Shown: positions 8,678 through 18,775, counted from the first letter of the stretch. The stretch is 64,000 nucleotides of DNA from an uncultured Pelagibacteraceae bacterium (GCA_902593285.1 CACJHW010000002.1:206810-270809); one strand, 5' to 3'. The notes: generated by a model not told the origin, from the sequence alone. A program made the numbers and translations.

Positions 8678-10168
8678 ATGAGCAAAAAAAATTTTTTTGT
8701 AAAATATATAAAAACCATTAATTATTTTATTAATAATCTTTTAGAGAAAAATTTAAACAAGTTAAATTTTAAAAATCTTACCTATTTATTTAAAAATAAT
8801 AAAATAATTTTAACATTTGTCGCACTTTTTGTTATTTTAATATCTTATTTATTATTACCAACTTTTTATAATCAAAGTGATATCGTTAAAGAGTTAAAAA
8901 ATGGGCTACAAAGTAAATTTGACTTAAATTTTAAATTTTCTCAAAATATAAAATATAATTTTTTTCCAAGACCTCATTTCACAACCATAGATACAACAAT
9001 TCTTGATAATGAAGAGGAAATTTTAAAAATTAGTAAATTAAAAATTTTCATCTCGTATGACAATCTTTTCTCATCACAAAATATTAAGATAAAGGATATA
9101 ATTTTAGAAAATGGTAATTTTAACATTAATGTAGAAAATTATAATTTCTTTCTAGAGCTATTAAATAAAAGTTTCATGAACGGAAGTTTGATAATTAAGG
9201 ATAGCAATATTTTTTTTAAACATAATGATGGTGAAGTTTTATTTATAAACAAAATTTTTAAAATGAAATATTATTATGAGCCAAAAGAACTAAAAAATAT
9301 TCTATATTCAGAAAACGAAATATTTAACATACCTTACTCAATAGAGTCTTTTTTTAGTCAAGATAAAAATAAAATTTTTTCTGTGTTTAATTTTAATTTA
9401 ATGAAACTTAAAATTGAAAATGAATTAATTTTTGAAAATGAAAGAAAAAGAGGCAACTCTTTGCTTACTTTAAATAAAGAAAAAATAATTTTAGATTATC
9501 AAATTGAAAAAAATTCTTTCAATTTTAATATTTTTGATAAAGCAGATCAACCAAAGACTAATTTTAAAGGAAAATTTAATTTCAAACCTTTTTTTTCAAA
9601 TATTGAGGGTAATTTGGATGAAATAAATTTAAATTATCTACTTGGTTCTAATGCGATAATTGCAGAACTTTTGAAAACTGAAATATTTAATAATAAAAAT
9701 ATAGATTTTAATTTAAATATAAAGGCTGATAAAGTTTATGATAATTCAAACTTTAGAAAAATTGATTTAAGTTCAAAAATTCAAGAGGGATTAATTGATA
9801 CAGATAATACAAAATTTGAGTGGAGAGATATTGCAGCTTTTGAATTACTGGAAAGTTTAATTTTCGTTAAAAATGGAGAATTAATTTTGGATGGAAAACT
9901 TCAGATTAATGTCAAAGATTATAACAAGATATATAAATTTCTTTTAACACCAAAAAATTATAGAAATGAAATTAAACAAGTTGATTTCAATTTTACTTAT
10001 AATTTTGATCAAAATATAGCTGAATTAAAAGATGTTAAAATTGATAACAAAATTAACAAGAATGTTAACAGCATTTTAAATAATGTAATTTTCAATAAGG
10101 AGGATTTGCAAAATAAAATTTATTTTAAAAATCTATTAAATGAAGCAATTAAAAGTTACGCAGGATAG
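8678..10168 (+). CDS. AsmA-family envelope protein
   Basis: This 496-residue protein has an uncleaved N-terminal transmembrane anchor at about residues 43-63 ([19 protein letters not shown]). An AsmA-like start of domain follows: [32 protein letters not shown], compare AsmA's hydrophobic-anchor plus 'PxP' pattern. The remainder is a long, lysine- and asparagine-rich stretch of predicted beta strands with repeated [14 protein letters not shown] units, then a C-terminal domain with [17 protein letters not shown]. AsmA proteins are periplasmic, inner-membrane anchored and linked to lipid transport and outer-membrane biogenesis. The gene is divergent from uvrD and its last 13 bases overlap fumC on the other strand. 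Family assignment is moderately certain; function is inferred. Confidence 0.65.
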   Translation: MSKKNFFVKYIKTINYFINNLLEKNLNKLNFKNLTYLFKNNKIILTFVALFVILISYLLLPTFYNQSDIVKELKNGLQSKFDLNFKFSQNIKYNFFPRPHFTTIDTTILDNEEEILKISKLKIFISYDNLFSSQNIKIKDIILENGNFNINVENYNFFLELLNKSFMNGSLIIKDSNIFFKHNDGEVLFINKIFKMKYYYEPKELKNILYSENEIFNIPYSIESFFSQDKNKIFSVFNFNLMKLKIENELIFENERKRGNSLLTLNKEKIILDYQIEKNSFNFNIFDKADQPKTNFKGKFNFKPFFSNIEGNLDEINLNYLLGSNAIIAELLKTEIFNNKNIDFNLNIKADKVYDNSNFRKIDLSSKIQEGLIDTDNTKFEWRDIAAFELLESLIFVKNGELILDGKLQINVKDYNKIYKFLLTPKNYRNEIKQVDFNFTYNFDQNIAELKDVKIDNKINKNVNSILNNVIFNKEDLQNKIYFKNLLNEAIKSYAG

Positions 10169-11544
10169 ATCATTTTTTTAGGATCAACTATCTTATTGTA
10201 ATCTTTTTCGTTTATTAATCCTGTTTTTAAAGTCTCATATTTTAAAGTAGTGTTATTTTTTAGTGCTGTTTTTGCAATTTTTGCGGCATTATCGTATCCA
10301 ATATGTGGAGCTAGCGCAGTAACAAGCATTAATGAATTATCAAGATGCTCCTGTATTTTCTTTTTATTAGCTTTTATTCCTTTAACACAATAAAGAGCAA
10401 AATTTTTTGTACTATCTGCAATTAAATCAATTGATTGCAAAATATTATGAGCAATTAAGGGTTTAAAAACATTTAGTTCAAAATGGCCATGAGATCCAGC
10501 CATAGTTATACCATTATGGTTTCCAATAACTTTTACACAAACCATTGTTACAGCTTCACATTGAGTTGGGTTTACTTTACCAGGCATTATAGATGAGCCA
10601 GGTTCATTTTCAGGTAAAATTAATTCTCCATATCCTGCTCTTGGACCAGATCCCAAAAATCGAATATCATTTGATATTTTCATTAATGCCACAGCACATG
10701 TATTCAACGCACCAGAAAAATTAACAATTGCATCATGAGCAGCAAGTTCAGCAAATTTATTTGGAGCTGGTTTAAATTTTATTTTTGTAAATTTAGCAAT
10801 TTCTTTAACAATTTTTTTGTCGAAATTTTTTTTTGAATTTATTCCAGTGCCTACAGCTGTACCACCTTGTGCAAGAAATAAAATTTCTTTTAAAGCATAC
10901 TCTATTCTTTCGATACTTTTTTTTACTTGAAAATGATATCCTGAAAATTCCTGTCCAAGAGATAATGGGGTTGCATCTTGCAGATGAGTTCTTCCAATTT
11001 TTACAATATTTTTAAATTGATTAGATTTTCTTTTTAACTCTTTCTCCAATATCTTTAAACCAGGTAGCATTTTACTTAATGTCTCTTTAGCTATTGAAAT
11101 ATGCATTGCAGTTGGAAAAACATCATTTGTAGATTGAGATTTGTTTACGTGATCATTTGGATGAACAGGCTTTTTGGATCCCTTTTTTCCACCCAAAATT
11201 TCTATAGCTCTGTTAGCAATAACCTCATTTACATTCATATTTGTTTGCGTTCCCGAACCTGTCTGCCAAACTTTTAAAGGAAAGTTTTCATCTAATTTGC
11301 CTTTAATCACCTCATCTGAAGCTTTGATTATTGCTTTAGAAATTCTTCCATCAATTAACTTATCTTGTGCATGAACTATTGCTGCTGCTCTCTTAATAAT
11401 TGCAATTGATTTTATTATTGAAATATTGACTAAAATTTTACCAATATTAAAAAATTTATTAGATCTTTGAGTTGAAGCACCCCAATATTTATCATTTGGG
11501 ACATTTATACTTCCAATACTATCGAATTCTTTTCTTAATTTCAT
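10156..11544 (-). CDS. fumC: Fumarate hydratase, class II
   Basis: This TCA-cycle enzyme interconverts fumarate and L-malate. It is the oxygen-stable, iron-sulfur-free class II type. The 462 residues match FumC closely: [15 protein letters not shown] (94-108), [14 protein letters not shown] (128-141, the B site), [20 protein letters not shown] with catalytic-loop His187, and the family signature [11 protein letters not shown] with catalytic Ser318. It stands alone on this strand. Its 3' end overlaps the AsmA-like gene, and a 67-base gap separates its start from the divergent MazG-like gene. Confidence 0.97.
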   Translation of the reverse strand: MKLRKEFDSIGSINVPNDKYWGASTQRSNKFFNIGKILVNISIIKSIAIIKRAAAIVHAQDKLIDGRISKAIIKASDEVIKGKLDENFPLKVWQTGSGTQTNMNVNEVIANRAIEILGGKKGSKKPVHPNDHVNKSQSTNDVFPTAMHISIAKETLSKMLPGLKILEKELKRKSNQFKNIVKIGRTHLQDATPLSLGQEFSGYHFQVKKSIERIEYALKEILFLAQGGTAVGTGINSKKNFDKKIVKEIAKFTKIKFKPAPNKFAELAAHDAIVNFSGALNTCAVALMKISNDIRFLGSGPRAGYGELILPENEPGSSIMPGKVNPTQCEAVTMVCVKVIGNHNGITMAGSHGHFELNVFKPLIAHNILQSIDLIADSTKNFALYCVKGIKANKKKIQEHLDNSLMLVTALAPHIGYDNAAKIAKTALKNNTTLKYETLKTGLINEKDYNKIVDPKKMIYPA

Positions 11545-11611
11545 TGATTAATTTCTAAGTAACAAATAATTGTTATCATACAATAATTTTTAAAAAACAT
11601 ACAGGAGCATT

Positions 11612-11983
11612 ATGTCGAATTTTAGCAAAGTGGGCACTTTCATGAAAACTTTTGGTCAGGAGGTTAAAACTAAACCTTCATTTAGTACTGATAAAATAAA
11701 TAAATTAAGGTTAGACCTAATTAAAGAGGAACTAGAAGAGCTTACAGAAGCGATGAATAACAAGGATTTATTAGAAGTAGCTGATGCGCTAACAGATATA
11801 TTATATGTTACTTATGGAGCAGGACATGCATTTGGAATTGATCTAGATAAATGTTTCGATGAAGTCCAAAATTCAAACATGAGCAAGTTAGACGAAAATG
11901 GTAAACCTATTTACAATGACTCTGGAAAAGTCATGAAAGGTCCAAACTATTTTAAACCTGATCTTTCTAAATTCGTAAATTAG
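11612..11983 (+). CDS. MazG-like / phosphoribosyl-ATP pyrophosphohydrolase-like protein
   Basis: This 123-residue protein is a small all-alpha NTP pyrophosphatase. The metal-binding pattern of the superfamily is visible: EELEELTEAM followed by LLEVADALTDILYVTYG, which is the EExxE-(12-28)-ExxD arrangement. The C-terminus (GPNYFKPDL) resembles a group of short stand-alone house-cleaning or HisE-like proteins. The substrate cannot be read from sequence; hydrolysis of a (modified) nucleotide triphosphate or a dCTP/dUTP-type substrate is possible. It has a good ribosome-binding site (AGGAG at 11603-11607). Its stop overlaps the opposing nadC gene by 4 bases. Confidence 0.75.
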   Translation: MSNFSKVGTFMKTFGQEVKTKPSFSTDKINKLRLDLIKEELEELTEAMNNKDLLEVADALTDILYVTYGAGHAFGIDLDKCFDEVQNSNMSKLDENGKPIYNDSGKVMKGPNYFKPDLSKFVN

Positions 11984-12813
11984 ATTTCTAACTTAAAGTC
12001 AACACCAGGAGCGCTATGTGTAATACTGCCAACAGAAATTCTATTAACTCCAGTAGATGCAATAGCTTTAACAGTTTTTAAACTAACATTTCCAGAGGCT
12101 TCAGTTTCATAAAGTTTTTTAACTATTTTAACACTTTCTCTTAAATTTTTTAAATTCATGTTGTCGAGCAGAACAGTATTAAATCTTAGACCTAAAATTG
12201 ATTTAAGTTGTTTGATTGTATCAACCTCTACCGTAATTTTTTTTCCTTTTTTATTTTTAATAGCTTTTAATACGATACTCTTTAAATCTGAACTCGCGAT
12301 ATGGTTATCTTTAATTAGATACTCATCACTTAAATTAAATCTATGATTTGTACCTCCTCCTAATTTAACAGCATATTTTTGGATAACTCTTAAATTTGGA
12401 ATTGTTTTTCTTGTACAACAAATTTTAGTTTTTTTACCAGCTAATCTAACAAATTCATTTGTTTTAGTTGCTATTCCAGAAATATGAGACAAAAAATTTA
12501 AAGCAACCCTCTCTGCAATTAAAATATTTTTTACTTTTCCTTTAATTAAAGCAACTAAAGAACCTTTTTTTACTCCTGTACCATCTTCTTTCTTAACAAT
12601 AAATTTTATTTTATTATCAATTAACGAAAATGCTTCTTTTGCAAACAACAGTCCTCCAACAATTGCTTTTTGATTTGAAATTAATTTAACAGTAACAATA
12701 TTGTCTTTATTAATTAAACTTGAAGTAATATCTCCTGAAGGATAAAGATCTTCATTCAATGCTAGCTTAACCGTACTTTTAATAAATTCTTTGCTTAATT
12801 TAATTTTTGACAC
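11980..12813 (-). CDS. nadC: Nicotinate-nucleotide pyrophosphorylase (quinolinate phosphoribosyltransferase)
   Basis: NadC converts quinolinate and PRPP to nicotinate mononucleotide in de novo NAD synthesis. The 277-residue length is typical. Family motifs seen are NEDLYPSGDITS near the N-terminus, ERVALNFLSHISGIAT, the CTRKTIPNLR and KYAVKLGGGTNHRFNLSD segments, IKDNH, EVDTIKQ and LLDNM, and a phosphate-binding end (VKAIASTGVNRISVGSITHS). It lies 4 bases downstream of nadA on the same strand, forming a two-gene NAD operon. An L-aspartate oxidase gene (nadB) is not in the window. Confidence 0.96.
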   Translation of the reverse strand: MSKIKLSKEFIKSTVKLALNEDLYPSGDITSSLINKDNIVTVKLISNQKAIVGGLLFAKEAFSLIDNKIKFIVKKEDGTGVKKGSLVALIKGKVKNILIAERVALNFLSHISGIATKTNEFVRLAGKKTKICCTRKTIPNLRVIQKYAVKLGGGTNHRFNLSDEYLIKDNHIASSDLKSIVLKAIKNKKGKKITVEVDTIKQLKSILGLRFNTVLLDNMNLKNLRESVKIVKKLYETEASGNVSLKTVKAIASTGVNRISVGSITHSAPGVDFKLEI

Positions 12814-12817
12814 CTAA

Positions 12818-13822
12818 TTATCTGCCAATAGCTGCCATTCTCTCTACAGATATTCTGGCTTTATCAATTGTTTCTTTGTCCATGATAATTTCACCCGTTT
12901 CATTTTCTAAACAATCTAATATTTTTGGTAGTGTAATTTTTTTCATATGAGGACACATATTACATGGTTTAACAAAGTCTACATTTGGATTTTCTATTTG
13001 AATATTGTCACTCATTGAACACTCTGTAACCATCATAACTTTTTTTGGTTGATTATCTTTTACATATTTAATCATTCCAGAAGTAGATCCAGCAAAATCA
13101 CTGGCTTCAATTACATCAGGAGGACATTCTGGGTGTGCAATAATTTTTATTCCTGGATTATTTTTTCTTATATCTTCTATTTCTTTTTTATTAAATTGGT
13201 CATGGACAATACAAATTCCTTTCCAGGATATAATTTCTACATCAGTCTGAGATGCAACATATTTTGCAAGATAATCATCAGGTAAAAATATCACTTTTTT
13301 TACACCAAGTGATTTAACAATTTTGACTGCATTTGCTGATGTGCAACAAACATCAGTTTCAGCTTTTACTTCAGCAGAAGTATTTACATAAGATACAACA
13401 GGTACTCCTGGATATTTTTCTTTTAATAATCTCACATCTTTACCAGTAATTGAGGATGATAAAGAACACCCGGCATCCATATCAGGAAGAATAACTTTTT
13501 TATCAGGGCTCATTAATTTTGCAGTCTCAGCCATAAAGTGTACTCCAGCCATTAAAATAATATCAGCTGAAGTTTTTGAAGCTTCAATTGCTAATGCAAG
13601 AGAGTCTGCAGAAAAATCTGCAACACCATGATAAATTTCTGGTGTTTGATAATTGTGAGCTAGGATTACAGCATTTTTTTCTTTTTTTAATTTATTAATT
13701 TTATGAATATACGGAGCATGCACTGACCATTCAATTTCAGGAATAACCTTAGAAATTTTTTGATAAATAGGATCTGTCGCTTTACGCACTTCTTGTGTAA
13801 ATTCCATGAGGTTTTTTACCAA
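12818..13822 (-). CDS. nadA: Quinolinate synthase NadA (4Fe-4S)
   Basis: NadA condenses iminoaspartate with dihydroxyacetone phosphate to make quinolinate, using an oxygen-sensitive 4Fe-4S cluster. The 334-residue protein shows the expected triplicated-domain features: [31 protein letters not shown], and candidate cluster cysteines in [18 protein letters not shown] and the C-terminal [10 protein letters not shown]. Also present are [15 protein letters not shown] and TECSMSDN. It is followed by nadC after 4 bases. The start chosen (ATG at 13822) is 40 bases from the tRNA-Leu gene on the other strand. Confidence 0.96.
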   Translation of the reverse strand: MVKNLMEFTQEVRKATDPIYQKISKVIPEIEWSVHAPYIHKINKLKKEKNAVILAHNYQTPEIYHGVADFSADSLALAIEASKTSADIILMAGVHFMAETAKLMSPDKKVILPDMDAGCSLSSSITGKDVRLLKEKYPGVPVVSYVNTSAEVKAETDVCCTSANAVKIVKSLGVKKVIFLPDDYLAKYVASQTDVEIISWKGICIVHDQFNKKEIEDIRKNNPGIKIIAHPECPPDVIEASDFAGSTSGMIKYVKDNQPKKVMMVTECSMSDNIQIENPNVDFVKPCNMCPHMKKITLPKILDCLENETGEIIMDKETIDKARISVERMAAIGR

Positions 13823-13862
13823 TTTGAAACATACTTGTCATTCATTTATTATAGGACATATT

Positions 13863-13948
13863 GCGGTCGTGCTGAAATTGGTAGACAGGCACGGTTGAGG
13901 GCCGTGTGGACCTAGTCCATGAGAGTTCGAGTCTCTCCGACCGCACCA
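13863..13948 (+). tRNA. tRNA-Leu (anticodon GAG)
   Basis: An 86-base tRNA folds by eye. The acceptor stem GCGGTCG pairs with CGACCGC, followed by discriminator A and an encoded CCA (13946-13948). The anticodon stem CACGG/CCGTG encloses loop TTGAGGG, giving anticodon GAG. A long class II variable arm (TGGACCTAGTCCA) and T arm GAGAG-TTCGAGT-CTCTC follow, with the D loop containing TTGGTAGAC. These are leucine tRNA features; it reads CUC and CUU codons. It sits between nadA (opposite strand) and a small membrane protein gene. Confidence 0.96.
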
Positions 13949-13974
13949 AAGTGAATTTTATATAGGAGTTTTTG

Positions 13975-14136
13975 ATGGATAAATTACTTTCAGTAATATT
14001 TATGGTCGGGGTTTTGCTTTTAGTTCTACCAAATTTTTTAAAATCAAATTCTCATTTAAAGCAATTTCTTAAAAATCTAAGTATTTGGATTATTGTAGTT
14101 TTTATAATTTTAATGATTATATATTTATTTAAATAA
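13975..14136 (+). CDS. Small hydrophobic membrane protein, 53 residues
   Basis: An ORF of 53 codons starts at ATG 13975 with a good Shine-Dalgarno (TATAGGAGT at 13961-13969) 7 bases upstream. The protein has two hydrophobic segments, about residues 5-20 (LSVIFMVGVLLLVLPNF) and 36-52 (LSIWIIVVFIILMIIY), joined by a basic/polar loop with lysines, suggesting a hairpin in the inner membrane. It begins 27 bases after tRNA-Leu and ends 5 bases before the opposing ygfZ gene. I do not recognise the family. The clean RBS and exact fit into the gap argue that it is real. Confidence 0.6.
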   Translation: MDKLLSVIFMVGVLLLVLPNFLKSNSHLKQFLKNLSIWIIVVFIILMIIYLFK

Positions 14137-14141
14137 GAAAA

Positions 14142-15032
14142 TTAGTTTTTTATCCAATCAGGTTTATTGACATTTATTGAAGCTTCTTTAGTTTTTAAAT
14201 TCGCATTTTCATCGAAGTTTTCGTTTAAGTATTTAATTAATGCAAATGGGTAGTCGCTATCAATCAAAACCTTACCTATTTCAATTTCATTATTAAAAAT
14301 ACTTTCGCCTTCGTGTATTTTTCCATTAATTACATTTATTGGAAATAATCTTTTTGAAAGCTTGTTCTTTAATTTAATTCTTGCTGTATTTTCTTGGCCA
14401 ACATAACAGCCTTTTTTGAAATCAATTCCATTTAATTCCTCAAAATTACATTCAATACCAAACAATTTGTCTTTCAATTTGTTTAAATCTTTTGGAACTA
14501 TTCCAAGGCTATGACTTAATGAATAATATTCTTTCAAGTTGGCATCATGAAGATCTAGTTTTTTTAAAGATAAATAAAGTTTTTCTAAATTAATAATTAA
14601 TCTAGCACCCAAATCCTTATTTCTTGGATCTAAAAAAATTGGATCTTCTCTATATTTAATTGTGCATCCAGGTTGATCTTTTGCAGTATCAAAAGTTAAG
14701 AATTTTTCATGGGAAAATGCTGCTACAACAAATTCATTACTTAAATTTAGAATTTCAACTTTTGATCTTAGCTTATATAGGGATAATTGTTTGAATAACT
14801 CTTCTGCCTGAGGTTTTTCACAATCTAAGAGATATCCAGACTTATGTTTTACAATTATAAATTCATATAAAAATTTACCTTGGGGTGTAAGTAATGAACT
14901 AAAACAACTATTTACATCATTTACTTTGTTTATATCGTTACTAATAAGATTTTGAAGAAACTCTTTTGCATCTTCTCCGTTAATATAAAGAATTGCTCTG
15001 TCATCTAAAATGTAAACGTTTTTGATATTCAT
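14142..15032 (-). CDS. ygfZ: Folate-binding protein YgfZ (GcvT-like, iron-sulfur cluster repair)
   Basis: This 296-residue protein is related to the aminomethyltransferase GcvT but is a stand-alone YgfZ/IBA57-type factor that helps maintain certain 4Fe-4S enzymes in a folate-dependent way. The hallmark is KGCYVGQE (near residue 207), the YgfZ signature KGCxxGQE with its conserved cysteine. The N-terminal part shows the GcvT-like LQNLISNDI and LLTPQGKFLYEFII strands. It is divergent from the dihydroorotase gene, with a 43-base gap between starts. Confidence 0.88.
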   Translation of the reverse strand: MNIKNVYILDDRAILYINGEDAKEFLQNLISNDINKVNDVNSCFSSLLTPQGKFLYEFIIVKHKSGYLLDCEKPQAEELFKQLSLYKLRSKVEILNLSNEFVVAAFSHEKFLTFDTAKDQPGCTIKYREDPIFLDPRNKDLGARLIINLEKLYLSLKKLDLHDANLKEYYSLSHSLGIVPKDLNKLKDKLFGIECNFEELNGIDFKKGCYVGQENTARIKLKNKLSKRLFPINVINGKIHEGESIFNNEIEIGKVLIDSDYPFALIKYLNENFDENANLKTKEASINVNKPDWIKN

Positions 15033-15075
15033 AATTGATTAATTATAGAATGTAATATAATAACAATTTCTCAAA

Positions 15076-16383
15076 ATGTTAGATCTTATAATTAAAAATG
15101 GACAATGTTACATTGATGGTGAGTTAAAAGATGTTGATGTTGCTATAAAAGATGGAAAAATTCAACAGATTGGACAAATTTCAGAAGAAACAAAAGAGAC
15201 AATTGATGTAGAAGGCCATACAGTTTTACCTGGTTGCATAGATACCCAAACCCATTTTAGAGAACCGGGTTCAACAGATACTGAAGATCTTCATTCAGGT
15301 AGTAGAGCGGCAATAGCAGGAGGAATCACAAGTGTATTTGAAATGCCTAATACTAATCCACCAACCTCAAATATGAAAGAGTTTCAAAGAAAACTAGATT
15401 TAGCTAAAAACAGAATGTATTCCAATTATGCTTTTTATTTTGGAGCAACAGCTGACAATGCGGATGATTTAGCAAGTCTAGAGGGTTTAGAAGGTTGTTG
15501 TGGTATTAAACTTTTTGCAGGATCTTCAACTGGTAATTTATTAGTTGCTGAAGAAGACGATATAGATAAGGTTTTTCAAAATGCTTCAAAAGTAGTAGCA
15601 GTTCATTCTGAAGATGAAGCAATTTTAAAAGTAAATAAGAAATTAATAAAAGAGGGTGATGTTCATACCCATCCAGTATGGAGAAGTGCAGAATGTGCAA
15701 TAGCATCTACTAGAAGAATTGTTAGAATTGCGGAAAAGCATAATAAAAAAGCTCATGTACTTCATATTACAACAAAAGAAGAAATTGATTTTCTGTCACA
15801 ACATAAAGGAAATATTACATTTGAGATTACTCCCCAGCATTTAACTCTTTATGCTCCGGATTGTTACGACAAGCTTGGAACTTATGCTCAGATGAACCCA
15901 CCATTAAGAGATAAATCTCATTACGATAGATTATGGTACGGGGTCAGGAATAACTTTAATGATACAATCGGTTCAGATCACGCACCTCATTTAAAAGAAA
16001 ATAAAGATAAGGTGTATCCAAATACTCCATCAGGAATGCCAGGGGTTCAAACTTTAATACCAGTAATGTTAAATCATATTAATGATGGAAAATTATCTCT
16101 TAATCAATTGATGAATTTTGTTTGTGAAAATCCAGTGAAAATCTTTGGAATAAAAAACAAAGGATTTATTAAAGTAGATTATGATGCAGACTTTACTATT
16201 GTAGATATGAATAAAACAATTGAAATTAAGAATGAAAATATTGAGAGCAAATGTAAATGGTCACCTTTTAATGGATTTAAATTTAAGGGAACACCTACCC
16301 ATACGATTATTGCAGGAAAAATAAAAATGCAGGATGGAAAAATTTTAGGAGATCCTGATGGAACACCTTTGCAGTTTAGCTAA
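15076..16383 (+). CDS. pyrC: Dihydroorotase-type amidohydrolase (metal site HxH changed to QxH)
   Basis: This 435-residue amidohydrolase fits the dihydroorotase group (pyrimidine synthesis, carbamoyl aspartate to dihydroorotate). Visible are the N-terminal beta sandwich, DTQTHFREPG (56-65), FEMPNTNPP, GIKLFAGSSTG (a lysine at the carbamylation-like place), VHSEDE, HVLHITTKEE, ITPQHL and IGSDHAPH. In the usual DxHxH motif the first histidine is Gln58, so one zinc ligand is missing. As far as I recall, this QxHFREPG variant is shared by a dihydroorotase subgroup in Alphaproteobacteria. Allantoinase or hydantoinase activity is the alternative; no purine-degradation genes are nearby. Its end overlaps the opposing SMR transporter by 8 bases. 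Confidence 0.8.
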   Translation: MLDLIIKNGQCYIDGELKDVDVAIKDGKIQQIGQISEETKETIDVEGHTVLPGCIDTQTHFREPGSTDTEDLHSGSRAAIAGGITSVFEMPNTNPPTSNMKEFQRKLDLAKNRMYSNYAFYFGATADNADDLASLEGLEGCCGIKLFAGSSTGNLLVAEEDDIDKVFQNASKVVAVHSEDEAILKVNKKLIKEGDVHTHPVWRSAECAIASTRRIVRIAEKHNKKAHVLHITTKEEIDFLSQHKGNITFEITPQHLTLYAPDCYDKLGTYAQMNPPLRDKSHYDRLWYGVRNNFNDTIGSDHAPHLKENKDKVYPNTPSGMPGVQTLIPVMLNHINDGKLSLNQLMNFVCENPVKIFGIKNKGFIKVDYDADFTIVDMNKTIEIKNENIESKCKWSPFNGFKFKGTPTHTIIAGKIKMQDGKILGDPDGTPLQFS

Positions 16384-16708
16384 GCTTTCCAGTAAAACTA
16401 TTTACTAAAATTACACCAATAACAATTAAAAATAATCCCAATATTGCTTGCCATGCTAAAGTTTGTTTAAAAAAAATATAACCAAGAATTGCTATTGTAA
16501 AAATTCCAAGACCACTCCATGTTGCGTACACTATTGCTATAGGAAGTTTATTAACTACAAAAGTTAACAGATAAAAAGCTGTGAGATAAAAAGCAGATAG
16601 AGCAACTGTTGGTATAAGTTTTGTAAAGTTTTGTGAGACAGGAAGCAACATTGTTCCAGCAACTTCACAAAATATTGCAGCGATTAAAAAAATATAAGTT
16701 TTAACCAT
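16376..16708 (-). CDS. Small multidrug resistance (SMR/EmrE-type) transporter
   Basis: This 110-residue inner-membrane protein has four hydrophobic helices. The proton/substrate-coupling glutamate typical of EmrE is present as Glu15 in FCEVAGT, and the second signature IVYATWSGLGI lies in helix 3. SMR proteins exchange protons for quaternary cations; EmrE-like members export toxic or osmolyte-type quaternary amines and Gdx members export guanidinium. The AxWSGxG pattern favours the EmrE-like branch, but the substrate is unknown. Its start overlaps the prpE stop by 8 bases, so the two are probably cotranscribed. Confidence 0.88.
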   Translation of the reverse strand: MVKTYIFLIAAIFCEVAGTMLLPVSQNFTKLIPTVALSAFYLTAFYLLTFVVNKLPIAIVYATWSGLGIFTIAILGYIFFKQTLAWQAILGLFLIVIGVILVNSFTGKLS

Positions 16709-18602
16709 TATTTAAGATTTTGTGATTAATTAAATCTTCTGTGATTTCAGTTAGAATTGCTGGATCATCAATTGTAGGTGGCACCTTATAATCTACACCA
16801 TCAGCAATTTTTCTAATTGTTCCTCTTAAAATTTTTCCTGATCTTGTTTTTGGTAATCTTTTTATAACAATCACAACTTTAAATGCAGCAACAGGACCAA
16901 TTTTGTCTCTTACCATCTGAACACATTCTTTTGATATTGTGTCATTATCTTTATCAACACCAGATTTTAATACTACCAGTCCAATAGGTAATTGACCTTT
17001 TAATTTATCAGCTATTCCAAGCACCGCACATTCAGCAACAGATTGATTTTCCGACAATACTTCTTCGATGGCGCCAGTAGATAATCTATGACCCGCTACA
17101 TTAATGATGTCATCAGTTCTAGACATAATCCAAATATAACCATCATCATCAATATGACCTGCATCATATGTTTGGTAATATCCCTTATAATTTGACATAT
17201 AGTTTTCTTTATATCTTTGATCTGCATTCCAAAGAGTTGGGAATGTTCCTGGAGGCAAAGGTAATTTTACAACAATATCTCCCATTTCGTTTGGTTTAGC
17301 CAAAGATTGATCTGGTTTAATTATTTTGACATCATAACCAGGGACAGCTTTGCAGGCTGAACCATATTTTGTTTCCATCATTTCAATACCAGTACAATTT
17401 GAGCTAATTGCCCAACTAGTCTCAGTTTGCCACCAATGATCAATAACTGGAACTTTAAGCAAATTCTCAGCCCACTTTATAGTATCTGGATCAGCTCTCT
17501 CTCCAGCAAGAAATAAGCTTTCAAAACTGCTGAGATCATATTTTGAGAAAAATTTACCCTCAGGATCTTCTTTCTTGATTGCTCTGAAAGCTGTCGGAGC
17601 TGTAAAAAGAGATTTTACTTTATAATCTGAAATGATTTTCCAGAAAGCTCCAGCGTCTGGTGTCCCAACTGGCTTTCCCTCAAACAAAACAGTTGTGCAT
17701 CCCTTAAATAAAGGGGCGTAGACAATATATGAGTGTCCAACAATCCATCCAATATCACTTGCAGACCACCAAATATCATCAGCATCAATATTGTAAATAT
17801 TTTTCATAGTCCACTTGAGAGCAACAATGTGACCACCAATGTCTCTAACTATACCTTTGGGAGTTCCGGTTGTGCCTGATGTATATAAAATATATGCAAA
17901 CTCATTAGAGTTCATCTCAACACAGTCTGCATCTTTAGCACTAGAGACAACTTCCTCCCAACTAACCTCATTTGGAGCATTTAATTTAACTTCATGACCA
18001 GGTCTTTGGAATAAAATCATCTTTTCAATTTTGTGATCCGCTATTTTTATCGCTTCATCAACAAGCGGTTTGTATTCAACAGTTCTTCCTGGCTCAAAAC
18101 CACATGATGCAGTCACTAATAATTTTGCTTTACTGTCATCTATTCTGCTTGCTAGTTCATTTGATGCAAACCCACCAAAAACTACCGAGTGAATTGCACC
18201 AATTCTTGCACAAGCTAGCATTGCAACTACTGCTTCAGGTATCATTGGCATGTAAATAATCACTCGATCACCTTTATTTGTACCTTGAGCTTTCAATGCT
18301 CCTGCAAATTTAGAGACCTTTGACCTTAATTCTTCATAAGTGAACTTACTTTTGTTACCAGTGATGGGACTATCGTAGATTAATGCTGTTTTTTGGCCTC
18401 TTCCTTGATCAATATGGATGTCTAAAGCGTTATAGCAGGTGTTTGTGACCCCATCTTCGAACCATTTATAGAAAGGTGGGTTGGATTTATTTAAAATTTT
18501 TGTTGGTTTTTTAAACCAAAAGATATCTTCCGAGGCTTCTTGCCAAAATTTTTCAGGATTTTTTATAGATTTTTGGTAAATTTGATTAAACTTAGATGAC
18601 AT
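16701..18602 (-). CDS. prpE: Propionyl-CoA synthetase (acetyl-CoA synthetase family)
   Basis: This AMP-forming acyl-CoA ligase activates propionate (or acetate) to its CoA thioester. The 633-residue length and N-terminus (FNQIYQKSIKNPEKFWQEAS, FYKWFEDGVTNTCYNALD) match PrpE-type enzymes. The AMP-binding P-loop is YTSGTTGTPKGIV. Further motifs are WWQTETSW, the hinge SRTDDIINVAGHRLSTGAIEE, and the C-terminal KTRSGKILR with the catalytic, acetylatable lysine. Substrate preference between propionate and acetate is inferred from family resemblance. It shares its promoter region with nothing else on this strand, and a 207-base gap separates it from the divergent proteorhodopsin gene. Confidence 0.88.
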   Translation of the reverse strand: MSSKFNQIYQKSIKNPEKFWQEASEDIFWFKKPTKILNKSNPPFYKWFEDGVTNTCYNALDIHIDQGRGQKTALIYDSPITGNKSKFTYEELRSKVSKFAGALKAQGTNKGDRVIIYMPMIPEAVVAMLACARIGAIHSVVFGGFASNELASRIDDSKAKLLVTASCGFEPGRTVEYKPLVDEAIKIADHKIEKMILFQRPGHEVKLNAPNEVSWEEVVSSAKDADCVEMNSNEFAYILYTSGTTGTPKGIVRDIGGHIVALKWTMKNIYNIDADDIWWSASDIGWIVGHSYIVYAPLFKGCTTVLFEGKPVGTPDAGAFWKIISDYKVKSLFTAPTAFRAIKKEDPEGKFFSKYDLSSFESLFLAGERADPDTIKWAENLLKVPVIDHWWQTETSWAISSNCTGIEMMETKYGSACKAVPGYDVKIIKPDQSLAKPNEMGDIVVKLPLPPGTFPTLWNADQRYKENYMSNYKGYYQTYDAGHIDDDGYIWIMSRTDDIINVAGHRLSTGAIEEVLSENQSVAECAVLGIADKLKGQLPIGLVVLKSGVDKDNDTISKECVQMVRDKIGPVAAFKVVIVIKRLPKTRSGKILRGTIRKIADGVDYKVPPTIDDPAILTEITEDLINHKILNNG

Positions 18603-18743
18603 AAAAATTTGATTCGAATTCCTTAATTTTTTTGGTTTTTAACTTATAAATTGTATTTAATTTTAAAAATTAAGTAAAATCAATGCTTATTAGTGACAAT
18701 TAAGTCTTCATAAAACTAATTTAATTTGCTATTAACCGCGTCA

Positions 18744-18775
18744 TTGGCTTAGGAAACTAAGTCTAGTTTATATAA
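18744..18775 (+). promoter_or_regulatory. Candidate sigma-70 promoter of proteorhodopsin
   Basis: In the 207-base prpE/proteorhodopsin gap, TTGGCT (18744-18749) is followed 17 bases later by TTTATA (18767-18772), with overlapping TATATAA just after. This places a start site near 18780 and a roughly 30-base leader with a strong purine-rich ribosome-binding site (AAGAGGGAG, 18796-18803) ahead of the ATG at 18810. The rest of the gap (18603-18743) is AT-rich and shows no feature I can name. Prediction by eye only. Confidence 0.5.
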
